Source: Phycisphaerae bacterium (GTDB lineage: Bacteria > Planctomycetota > Phycisphaerae > SM23-33). Taken from it: a DNA stretch of 64,000 nt. Position 1 is the stretch's first letter. Every line of letters begins with the position of its first letter. The position numbers and the translations under genes are program-made. Where the stretch lies: positions 1-64,000 of the forward strand of contig JASLNT010000041.1 in the NCBI GenBank assembly GCA_030745875.1, written 5' to 3'. Positions 37,400-44,767 of this stretch are shown here, piece by piece. Under the pieces are notes generated by a model. The model did no database searches and was not told the origin of the DNA. It saw only the letters and a list, made by a program, of their open reading frames with translations.

Positions 37400-38923
37400 T
37401 CACCCGTTGGCCGCTTGCAGGATTATCCGATTCTTGATCCAGTTGTTGCGATACCATGTCGATTCGGGGAATGTGTCGTTTATCGACTTCATCTTCCCAG
37501 CCAGCATTTTGCGGAACTTGTCAGCCGTTTTCTTGTGCGCCGGATCGTCTACCAGGTTCTTCATCTGGAACGGATCCTTGATGTTGTCGAACAGCAGCTC
37601 CTGCTTGTCCTTGCGGAAGATAGCGTAAGTAAACCGCTTGTCTCGCAGCGCCCGCCATTCGTGTCCATTGGACCATGCGGCGCATGCGCCGGTGTTCTGC
37701 AGGAACGCAGCTTGGGGTTCGGCTCCTTCGAGACCCATGGCGCGTTTGGAGATGTCCATTCCTTCGACTTTGTCGGGTATTTTCAGCCCGGCCATTCCGA
37801 GTAACGTGGGCATGATGTCGACCGTACCGAGGGTCGCGTCGCACTTGGTTCCCGGTTTGATCTTCTTCGGCCAGCGGATCAGGAACGGGATGCGGGCGGC
37901 TTCTTCGTAGAATATGTTCTTCTTCATCCGGCCCTGGGCTCCGAACATTTCACCGTGGTCTGAGGTGAATACGAATATCGTGTTGTCGGCGATACCGGCC
38001 TTTTCCACCGCAGCCAGCAGCCGCCCGACGTTGTCGTCGAGATTGGCGGTCATTGCGTAGTAGACCCTCATCCACTGTTCGATTTGCTTGGGGGTTCTCT
38101 TATAGTTTGACCAGCCGTCGCCGTGCGGGTCCATTTTGTCCGAGTAGTTCTTGGCTGGCGGGAACTTGACGTCCTTGAACATTTCGAAGTACTTGGGCGG
38201 TACGTTGTCCCGAGACCACGGATCGTGAGGCGTGCCCACCGACAGTATCAGCGCGAACGGTGAGTCGGATTTGGAGGCTTTGTTGATGTAGTCGATCGCC
38301 ATGTCGGTCTGGGCGTTCGGTTCGTAGGAGCCCTTGGGGTAGGGGATCTTTTCCGGCGAGTTGGTGTGGTAGTACGTGTTGTAATACCGATGATGGAATC
38401 CGTACGCCGCCCAGTACCCGTCGAAGCCCAGGCGATGCTTGCCGGGAGGAGTGTAGCTGTTTTTCGGGTCGGTATGGCGGCCCAACTGATTGGCGTACAA
38501 GTGCCACTTGCCGATATACCCTGTCTGGTAACCCGACCTTGTCAGCACGTGCCCGAGGCATTCGTGGTTCGGGTTCAGGCGGAGTTCGTTTATCACCATG
38601 CCCGTCGATGATGTGTACTTGCCCGTGAACAGCGAAGCCCGATAGGCGCAGCATACGGGCATGTTCGAGACGGCGTTGAAGAAATCCGCGCCGCTTGCGG
38701 CGAGTCTGTCTATATTCGGCGTGCGTGCGCGTTTCTCGCCGGCGTATCCGCAACGCGAATAGCCCAGTTGGTCGGCCATTACATAGATGATATTCGGACG
38801 CTTGCCCTTGGCGCCGAGTTTGTCAACCGCGGCTGTAGCGGCGGGAAGTCTGCACGTAAGGGCTGCGGCGCCCAAACCCACCGATCTGAGAAAACCGCGT
38901 CGTGTTATTGAATGTTGCGCCAT
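37400..38923 (-). CDS. Tat-exported sulfatase
   Basis: A 507-residue type I sulfatase. The N terminus carries a Tat signal (SITRRGFLRSVG, then AAALTC). The formylglycine motif is C91-x-A93-x-R95 (CCAYRASLFTGKY), so Ala replaces the usual Pro. YVMADQLG holds the first metal Asp, and FTSDHGEMFGAQGRMKK the second metal/catalytic site. It removes sulfate esters, probably from polysaccharide. The start at 38923 has GGAGA upstream; an upstream frame to 38989 is rejected. Its neighbour is the GH116 enzyme on the same strand; a formylglycine-generating enzyme is not in the window. Confidence 0.93.
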   Translation of the reverse strand: MAQHSITRRGFLRSVGLGAAALTCRLPAATAAVDKLGAKGKRPNIIYVMADQLGYSRCGYAGEKRARTPNIDRLAASGADFFNAVSNMPVCCAYRASLFTGKYTSSTGMVINELRLNPNHECLGHVLTRSGYQTGYIGKWHLYANQLGRHTDPKNSYTPPGKHRLGFDGYWAAYGFHHRYYNTYYHTNSPEKIPYPKGSYEPNAQTDMAIDYINKASKSDSPFALILSVGTPHDPWSRDNVPPKYFEMFKDVKFPPAKNYSDKMDPHGDGWSNYKRTPKQIEQWMRVYYAMTANLDDNVGRLLAAVEKAGIADNTIFVFTSDHGEMFGAQGRMKKNIFYEEAARIPFLIRWPKKIKPGTKCDATLGTVDIMPTLLGMAGLKIPDKVEGMDISKRAMGLEGAEPQAAFLQNTGACAAWSNGHEWRALRDKRFTYAIFRKDKQELLFDNIKDPFQMKNLVDDPAHKKTADKFRKMLAGKMKSINDTFPESTWYRNNWIKNRIILQAANG

Positions 38924-38980
38924 TTTATCTCCATGTCCTCGGTTGCTTTGTCCGGGGTGATAATACTCACCATGGTCTAT

Positions 38981-39009
38981 ACTATACATTCTCTCACTGT
39001 TTCGGCCAA
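38981..39009 (-). promoter_or_regulatory. candidate promoter for the sulfatase gene
   Basis: On the minus strand TTGGCC, a 17-bp spacer and TATAGT, about 50 nt before the sulfatase start. This suggests that the sulfatase is not only read through from the GH116 gene. Confidence 0.35.
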
Positions 39010-39031
39010 CAGAGTCGCAGTTTGCGCCGCG

Positions 39032-42000
39032 TCACCACTCCAGAGTGGTCGTCAGGTCCCGGCTGGCGACTACCGTTATGGACTCGCCCAGACTAACAGT
39101 CACCTTCAAACCGTTTTGTCGGGCGGTTGCGGCGACCTGCTTGCCTGCGGTGGCGACTACGGTGCCTCGGAGCTTTTTGCCTTCGGGCAATTTGAAAACA
39201 AGCGTCCGGACCGACAGTTCGCCCCACTTGACTTCGAATCGATTGGTCTGGACTCCGGGCTTGCGTTCCTGCACCAGCGAACCCCAGCCCTTGGCGGCGG
39301 TGAAGAACGCTCGGAAGTTGCCCGGTTTGAACGTCGGAGCAAATCCGATCATCCCCGCCGGCCCGTCATACATGAACCCGGATATCGCGACCAATGCTCC
39401 CCATGCAGCCATCGCCCGCGCATAGTGGTCGCCGCACTGCTGCTCGTTCCACGGATTGTGTTTGACACCGTTGTAGTTGTCGTGATTGGCGCGGTAGATC
39501 GCCAGACCTTCGGTGAGCATGCCGCGAGCGAGCATCTGGTTGGCTGCGTCATAGTCGTAGCCCTGCATAATCGTATTGCGATATCGCAGCGGATGAGCCA
39601 ATCGCGAACCGAGCGGATAGGTGCAGATCAGCAGTCCGGCTTCGCCCGGTTTGACGAAAATCATCTCGGGCTTGTGCAGTTTGTAGTATGGCCCGACATC
39701 GGGTATCCAGTTGTACCGAAAGATGCTCGCCAGCGTTTTGCGGATCACGGGCTCGGCGTACACTGCATTGAGGCCCGTCTGCCCGCACCATCCGTTGCCC
39801 AGAAGTTGGCTGGTCAGGCACCCCTGGCCGATCTGCCATTTTGTGGGCTTACCCTTCTCGATAAGCTGAATGAAATAGTCGCCATTGAACTGTTTGGCGA
39901 CGGTGAGTTTGGCTCCGCTCTGATGTATGCGGCGATACTTGGCGGCGAGATCGTCCTCGCCCTGCAGGGCAGCCATCTTCTCACACGCCTTGAGCGCCGC
40001 GAGGTACATCGATCCGTTGTGCGTGTTGGCTCCGACGAAGTTGATATCGTAGGTCGTGTGGTCGCTTGTGTTTACGATACCGTCCGTTCGCCCATCCGCC
40101 TGGTCGCGATTGATCATGCACGCCATCATCTTCTTGATGTTGGCCCAGTGCTTCTTGAGAAACTCACCTGTGGTCGACATGAGATGCTGTCTGTAGAACA
40201 TCAGGATCACGCCAGCCTGACCGTCAGCGGCATATCCGCTGCGAGAGTTCTGGCCACGGAATTTTACGACACCGGTCTTTGGGTCCATTGATGGGATGTT
40301 CTGCATTTCCCGCATCGATCGGGCCAGTTCGGGAAACAGCCTCCCGGTCGCCTGTTCGTAATGCCAAACGTGCGTACACGTGCCCTGGCAGCACATTACG
40401 CCCTCCCAGCCGTAGAATCGTCCGTTGGACCACCACTCTGTAGTGCCAGTGGCGAGATTCGCCACAGACATGCCGATCCGATGGACCAGCCAGTACGGTA
40501 GGGTCGTATTGAAGTACGTATCCTGGAACAGGTGAGTATCAGAGTCGAGGCGCTTGAAGTTCCTGGCGATGTACCTGGCGACGTCCAAGGCGCTGTCGAA
40601 CCGGTTGGCGTACATCTGACCGACCTTGTTCCTTTGATTGTACCGGTTAGGAAAACACCACGTTATCAGGAATGTCAGGCGTCTGCTTTCGCCCGGTTTG
40701 AGTGTAACGCTCGATGTCGTAACCCCGCACCGCACGGAGCCCAATGGGTAAGTCGCCTCGGCGCTGTCGCCTGCGCCGCCTTGTGTGGCGAAACGGGCCA
40801 GGAATTTATCGCGCGATTCCCACGCCGCACACGCTGCGGCGGTCTTGTCCATCGCGCACAAAACCATGTCGCCCCAAGCCGGATCGTCCGCCAGGTTTTC
40901 GGGCGGGGCGGGAGGCGTGTCGGTCAGCACAATGTCATCGACCAGTACGTGTCCCCATCGGCCGGGATGAGCGTCGACGATTTCTAGCCTGGCCTCCTTG
41001 CCAGCCAGATCGGCGACGTCCCAACCACTACGCGTGAGTTTCTCTGAGTTCACGCCCGTGGAGGACCGCACAACCTTGCCCCCCACGCGGAGATTCATGC
41101 AGGTTTTGCCCGCGTGTTTTCCGCCCGCGATGGAGAAGCAGATATGGCGTCGTTCGATCTTGAACGCCCTGGAAGTCAGCTTGCCCGTCGGCTTGTCGTA
41201 TACTCCTTTTGGCCCGAGCGAATCGGCGAGGTATTTGCCTTGATGCCCGGATACCTTCTGGGGATGCTGATGTTCAGCTATCTCGCGGGGGGCCTTGCCG
41301 AACGCCCGCCCTTCGACACGCCATTTGTCGAACGTTCCGTCTTCGAACGTATCGAATGCTATATCTTTACGCTTTGAACCTCTGGATGCGGTCTTTCGCG
41401 TCGCGTCCATGTCCATGCGGACACATGTCAGGCCCTCGGCGCGGACAACGGTGTTTCGGCTTTTTCCAGGTACGCTGCGGCCGAGACATACGCCGTTCTG
41501 CAGCCAGCCCGCGATTGAAGCTTCCAGCGGTTTGTCAGAAGTATTCTTAATGGTGAAGCGGATGATGGTCGCCGGATTGGCTGAGTCCCGGGCGTTCAAC
41601 GGTATCCATGGCGAGAATACCTCTTGGGTGATGCTGGCCGGTAGGGCGGGTTTGACGTTGCGTTTGAAGTGAATCTCGGCTAGAGGATACTCGCCGATGA
41701 ATTCGATTGCGTCGAAATCGGCTTTGCTGAGGACGGCGGTCTGCGGTTTGTTGCCCTTGGAGATCAGGCGAACCGCGAATCCCTGTTCGATTGGGCTTTT
41801 TGGGCGGTATGTCTGGTAGCCGCTGCAGTGTCGCTCGTTTCTTGCGTTGTTGAATATCCACCACTTTCCCAGCGTACCGTCGCCGCGAACGTAGAGTTGT
41901 CCGGCTCCCACGCCTCCGCAGGGCATGCCGATGGTGAACAGCTCCTTGCCGCGGTATACCTTGCGCTTGCCGCGAGCGAATAGTGATTTGATCCACGTGG

Positions 42001-42187
42001 GTGACATCTTCTTGTCTACCGGGACGATGTGGCCTTGTTTGAGGGCATGGTCCGTCGGGCCGAGGAATTCTCCGCTTACTTTGTACGCTGCTGACGGGGC
42101 TCCAACTGCGATGACGGGGCGGGCGGCTGCAACTGCCGCGCCGGCTGCGGCGAGGCCTGCGAACCTCATGAATTCGCGACGATTCAT
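39032..42187 (-). CDS. GH116-like glycoside hydrolase with an inserted jelly-roll-like domain
   Basis: A 1051-residue exported protein with a Tat-type signal (MNRREFMRFAGLAAAG). The N-terminal beta domain has the GBA2-type block GMPCGGVGAGQLYVRGDG. The catalytic (alpha/alpha)6 domain shows TTEWWSNGRFYGWEGV, GTCTHVWHYEQATG and TSDHTTYDINFVGANTHNGS. The Glu of TTEWW and the Asp of TYDINF are candidate catalytic residues by family comparison. Between about residues 270 and 430 sits an extra beta-rich module (FEDGTFDKWRVEG to GHVLVDDIVLTD). By family it would cleave beta-glucosides or related links; the substrate is not certain. The start at 42187 has GGAGA upstream. It is divergent from glcD. 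Confidence 0.85.
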   Translation of the reverse strand: MNRREFMRFAGLAAAGAAVAAARPVIAVGAPSAAYKVSGEFLGPTDHALKQGHIVPVDKKMSPTWIKSLFARGKRKVYRGKELFTIGMPCGGVGAGQLYVRGDGTLGKWWIFNNARNERHCSGYQTYRPKSPIEQGFAVRLISKGNKPQTAVLSKADFDAIEFIGEYPLAEIHFKRNVKPALPASITQEVFSPWIPLNARDSANPATIIRFTIKNTSDKPLEASIAGWLQNGVCLGRSVPGKSRNTVVRAEGLTCVRMDMDATRKTASRGSKRKDIAFDTFEDGTFDKWRVEGRAFGKAPREIAEHQHPQKVSGHQGKYLADSLGPKGVYDKPTGKLTSRAFKIERRHICFSIAGGKHAGKTCMNLRVGGKVVRSSTGVNSEKLTRSGWDVADLAGKEARLEIVDAHPGRWGHVLVDDIVLTDTPPAPPENLADDPAWGDMVLCAMDKTAAACAAWESRDKFLARFATQGGAGDSAEATYPLGSVRCGVTTSSVTLKPGESRRLTFLITWCFPNRYNQRNKVGQMYANRFDSALDVARYIARNFKRLDSDTHLFQDTYFNTTLPYWLVHRIGMSVANLATGTTEWWSNGRFYGWEGVMCCQGTCTHVWHYEQATGRLFPELARSMREMQNIPSMDPKTGVVKFRGQNSRSGYAADGQAGVILMFYRQHLMSTTGEFLKKHWANIKKMMACMINRDQADGRTDGIVNTSDHTTYDINFVGANTHNGSMYLAALKACEKMAALQGEDDLAAKYRRIHQSGAKLTVAKQFNGDYFIQLIEKGKPTKWQIGQGCLTSQLLGNGWCGQTGLNAVYAEPVIRKTLASIFRYNWIPDVGPYYKLHKPEMIFVKPGEAGLLICTYPLGSRLAHPLRYRNTIMQGYDYDAANQMLARGMLTEGLAIYRANHDNYNGVKHNPWNEQQCGDHYARAMAAWGALVAISGFMYDGPAGMIGFAPTFKPGNFRAFFTAAKGWGSLVQERKPGVQTNRFEVKWGELSVRTLVFKLPEGKKLRGTVVATAGKQVAATARQNGLKVTVSLGESITVVASRDLTTTLEW

Positions 42188-42255
42188 TGCTTTCTCCGGT
42201 TCTATAGGATGGCAAGGACTGCCTTTGTGACGCAAAATGCAGTATACTCATCGCC

Positions 42256-43683
42256 ATGAGTGAGACGAAGTACAATCCTGTAACGCCCGAGATTGTCGGC
42301 GAGCTTTGCGCTATCATCGGTGAGAAATACGTGATTTACGACGATCACGATCGGCTGGAACCGTATTCGCACGATGAAGTCCCTAATCCGCATTACGCGC
42401 ACATGCCTGAAGCCCTCGTGCGTCCGCGAACCGCCGAAGAGATATCCGCCATCGTAAAACTCGCCAATCGCTGCATGATTCCGATCACGCCTCGCGGAGC
42501 CGGAAGCGGGCTCTCCGGCGGGGCCGTGCCGATCTACGGCGGGATCGTTCTGCTGGTCGATCGGATGAACGAAATACTCGATATTGACCGCGACAACATG
42601 ATGGTCGTCGTCGAGCCCGGAGTGGTGACCTCCGAGATCAATGACGCTGTCGAAGAGTTCGGACTGTTCTACGCCGGATACCCCATGAGCCTGGAGACCT
42701 GCTACATCGGAGGGAACGTAGCCGAAAACGCCGGTGGAGGCAAGGCGATCAAATACGGTGTTACCGGGAGATATGTTCTTGGTTTGGAAGTAGTTACGCC
42801 CACCGGTGAGATTATTGAAATGGGCGGTAAGCTGGTTAAGGACGTAACGGGTTATAACCTGGCGCAATTGATGGTCGGTTCGGAGGGTACGCTTGGTGTC
42901 TTTACGAAGATCACGCTGAAGCTTCTTCCGTCTCCCAGAGCGAGCGTTGACCTGTTGTGTCTGTTTGAAACCGCCCGCGACGCGATCTCCGCGGTCCCCA
43001 GGCTTATGACCGAAGGCGGTGTGATTCCGACAACTATCGAGTTCATGGACCGCCCGAGCGTTCAGGCGGCGTGCGAGTACCTTAACGAGACTATTCCCTA
43101 CGAGCAGGCTGGCGCGATGCTGCTGATCACTGTGGATGGGGCGGATGTCGAGCAGGTCGAGCGGGAATACGAAGCAGTCGGCGAGCAGTGTTTGGCTAAC
43201 GGGGCGATAGAGGTTTATGTCGCCGATAACTCCACCACCTCCGAACGAATATGGAGCGTCAGGCGGAATATCGCTGAAGCATTTGGCATAATCTCTCCCC
43301 AGCAGTGCAATGAGGATCTCGTGGTCCCGCCGGCGGCGATCGCAGATCTGGTGGCGGGCATGGAGGATCTGGCGGAGAAACACGGCGTTGCGATCCCGTC
43401 GTACGGGCATGCGGGCGATGGGAATCTGCACACGCGGATTATCAAGGATCCCGACTGGTCAATGGAGCGTTGGGACAGCACCTGGCCGAACGTGTTGAAC
43501 GAATTGTTCGAACTTACCGCTTCGTTGGGCGGGCGCTGCAGCGGTGAGCACGGGATTGGGCATAAACGCAAGAAGTACATGCCGATGTTTGTGTCGGAAG
43601 GATACCTCGATGTGCTCCGTTCGATCAAGCGGGCCATGGATCCAAACAACATTCTCAACCCTGGCAAGGTGTTCGATGTGTAG
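42256..43683 (+). CDS. glcD: FAD-linked glycolate/lactate oxidase subunit GlcD
   Basis: A 475-residue FAD-binding PCMH-type oxidoreductase. The FAD-binding block TPRGAGSGLSGGAVP is followed by GGNVAENAGGGKAIKYGVTG, and the C-terminal domain carries YGHAGDGNLHTRI and GGRCSGEHGIGHKRKKYM. By family it oxidises glycolate or D-lactate and passes electrons to a quinone or partner Fe-S protein. No glcE or glcF is adjacent, but LutABC is encoded elsewhere in the window. It is transcribed divergently from the GH116 gene with 68 bp between. Confidence 0.9.
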   Translation: MSETKYNPVTPEIVGELCAIIGEKYVIYDDHDRLEPYSHDEVPNPHYAHMPEALVRPRTAEEISAIVKLANRCMIPITPRGAGSGLSGGAVPIYGGIVLLVDRMNEILDIDRDNMMVVVEPGVVTSEINDAVEEFGLFYAGYPMSLETCYIGGNVAENAGGGKAIKYGVTGRYVLGLEVVTPTGEIIEMGGKLVKDVTGYNLAQLMVGSEGTLGVFTKITLKLLPSPRASVDLLCLFETARDAISAVPRLMTEGGVIPTTIEFMDRPSVQAACEYLNETIPYEQAGAMLLITVDGADVEQVEREYEAVGEQCLANGAIEVYVADNSTTSERIWSVRRNIAEAFGIISPQQCNEDLVVPPAAIADLVAGMEDLAEKHGVAIPSYGHAGDGNLHTRIIKDPDWSMERWDSTWPNVLNELFELTASLGGRCSGEHGIGHKRKKYMPMFVSEGYLDVLRSIKRAMDPNNILNPGKVFDV

Positions 43684-43725
43684 ACGGCTTCTTGCGGTGT
43701 CAGGGTGTTAACGACAAAGCCGCAC

Positions 43726-43754
43726 TTGACAGAACCGAGTTGATTGGACATAAT
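43726..43754 (+). promoter_or_regulatory. promoter for tRNA-Pro
   Basis: Perfect TTGACA (43726-43731), a 17-bp spacer and CATAAT (43749-43754). It lies about 97 bp before the tRNA, so the precursor would carry a leader that includes the hairpin at 43786-43809. Confidence 0.55.
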
Positions 43755-43785
43755 ACTCGTCGCCCTCAGGCGGCTGTCGATACGG

Positions 43786-43819
43786 CCCTCCCTGGATATC
43801 AAGGGAGGGTGTCTTGTTT
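43786..43819 (+). terminator. hairpin followed by a T-rich run, between glcD and tRNA-Pro
   Basis: An 8-bp perfect stem (CCCTCCCT with AGGGAGGG, 8-nt loop) is followed by TGTCTTGTTT. It could end glcD transcription. Because it lies downstream of the tRNA promoter it may instead act as an attenuator or a processing element of the tRNA precursor. Confidence 0.4.
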
Positions 43820-43850
43820 GGCGCCTTGGGTCAGTACATTGAGATACTCA

Positions 43851-43925
43851 CGGAGCGTAGCTCAGCTTGGATAGAGTGCCGCGTTCGGGACGCGGAGGTC
43901 GCTGGTTCAAATCCAGTCGCTCCGA
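43851..43925 (+). tRNA. tRNA-Pro (anticodon CGG)
   Basis: A complete cloverleaf of 75 nt without encoded CCA. The acceptor stem CGGAGCG pairs with CGCTCCG and the discriminator base is A. The D arm is GCTC/GAGT, the anticodon stem CCGCG/CGCGG with loop TTCGGGA (anticodon CGG, reading CCG), and the T arm GCTGG/CCAGT with loop TTCAAAT. Confidence 0.95.
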
Positions 43926-43928
43926 GTA

Positions 43929-43964
43929 AGAAAGGTCGGCCGTTAGGGCTGACCTTTCTCTTAC
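43929..43964 (+). terminator. terminator after tRNA-Pro
   Basis: A 13-bp stem with one G-T pair (43929-43941 with 43947-43959, loop GTTAG) is followed by CTCTTACTA, immediately after the tRNA. Confidence 0.7.
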
Positions 43965-44095
43965 TATAGCAGGACATGGGGGAACACATGGAGCAGAGAA
44001 GGGCTTACCGCCATTGCACTAATTCTCTTCCGGCTTGCGATTGTCTCGCCGCTCCCAAGAGAACATAGTGCGATCTTTGGGCTTGCGGAGGCGGA

Positions 44096-44722
44096 TTATC
44101 CTTCCGGGATGTCGTCGACTTCGAGGACCTGGGCGAACCCTTTTGCTGTCAGGAATTCCTCCAGGGACTCTATTACCAAACGATATTGGTACATATGGGT
44201 GGCCGCTGCGCAAGTTTTCAGTCGCGCCATCAACTCGGAGGGTAGTTTGTACGTTCCCTTGCGGTAGACCGTTGTCCGTTCAATGTCGCCAGCCTTCAGT
44301 GCGGGTCTCTCGACTGGATGTGACAGGAATCCGGGATCCGCCTCGCTGTTTGCAGTCGCATCCGGTCTGGGCCTCAGTCTTCCCATGATCCCTTTCTTCA
44401 GCGCAATAGCGAGAACGGCCGCCGCCCTGCGGAACCTCGGCCAGAACGGCTTGCTGACCTTGATCGCCGTTGGCGTGCTTTCGCTTTCGGCGGATATGCC
44501 CAATCTGGCGTCGAGGGCGTTGCTTTCATGCAGGACTGTTGCAGTGGGCGTCGGCATGTCGGTGCGTTCGGTAATCGGTTGATCCTGTTTTACGAACGTC
44601 AAGCCAAGCCTGGAGGCCGTATAAGTCGCGTCCAGGGCTCCGGACGCTTGGGCCGACTGGCCGCTTGCTTCACAAGACGCCAAGCCCATGCGGTTCATTA
44701 CAAAATTTGAATTCAGTGCCAT
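44096..44722 (-). CDS. hypothetical protein with a ribbon-helix-helix-like C terminus, partner of the ParA fusion
   Basis: A 208-residue protein. The first 140 residues are low-complexity, Ser/Thr/Pro/Ala-rich and probably disordered, with a basic segment (RFRRAAAVLAIALKKG). The last 55 residues are ordered: a short strand (GTYKLPSELMARLK) then two helices (HMYQYRLVIESLEEFLTAKG). This strand-helix-helix order resembles ribbon-helix-helix DNA-binding proteins that often pair with ParA. It starts 45 bp after the ParA-fusion stop with GGAG eight bases upstream, so the two are likely cotranscribed. The DNA-binding role is inference. Confidence 0.5.
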   Translation of the reverse strand: MALNSNFVMNRMGLASCEASGQSAQASGALDATYTASRLGLTFVKQDQPITERTDMPTPTATVLHESNALDARLGISAESESTPTAIKVSKPFWPRFRRAAAVLAIALKKGIMGRLRPRPDATANSEADPGFLSHPVERPALKAGDIERTTVYRKGTYKLPSELMARLKTCAAATHMYQYRLVIESLEEFLTAKGFAQVLEVDDIPEG

Positions 44723-44767
44723 TCTGGATACTCCAATGAATGTCTGTTCGCTTCATCGCGGTGACCG

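Noticed and set aside
38912..40291. 459-residue plus-strand ORF opposite the GH116 gene
   Set aside because: No family motif, no ribosome binding site, and the opposite strand encodes a convincing enzyme; a result of GC-rich codon use.
42202..43431. 409-residue minus-strand ORF opposite glcD
   Set aside because: Antisense to a clear GlcD; the amino acid pattern is His/Arg-rich noise.
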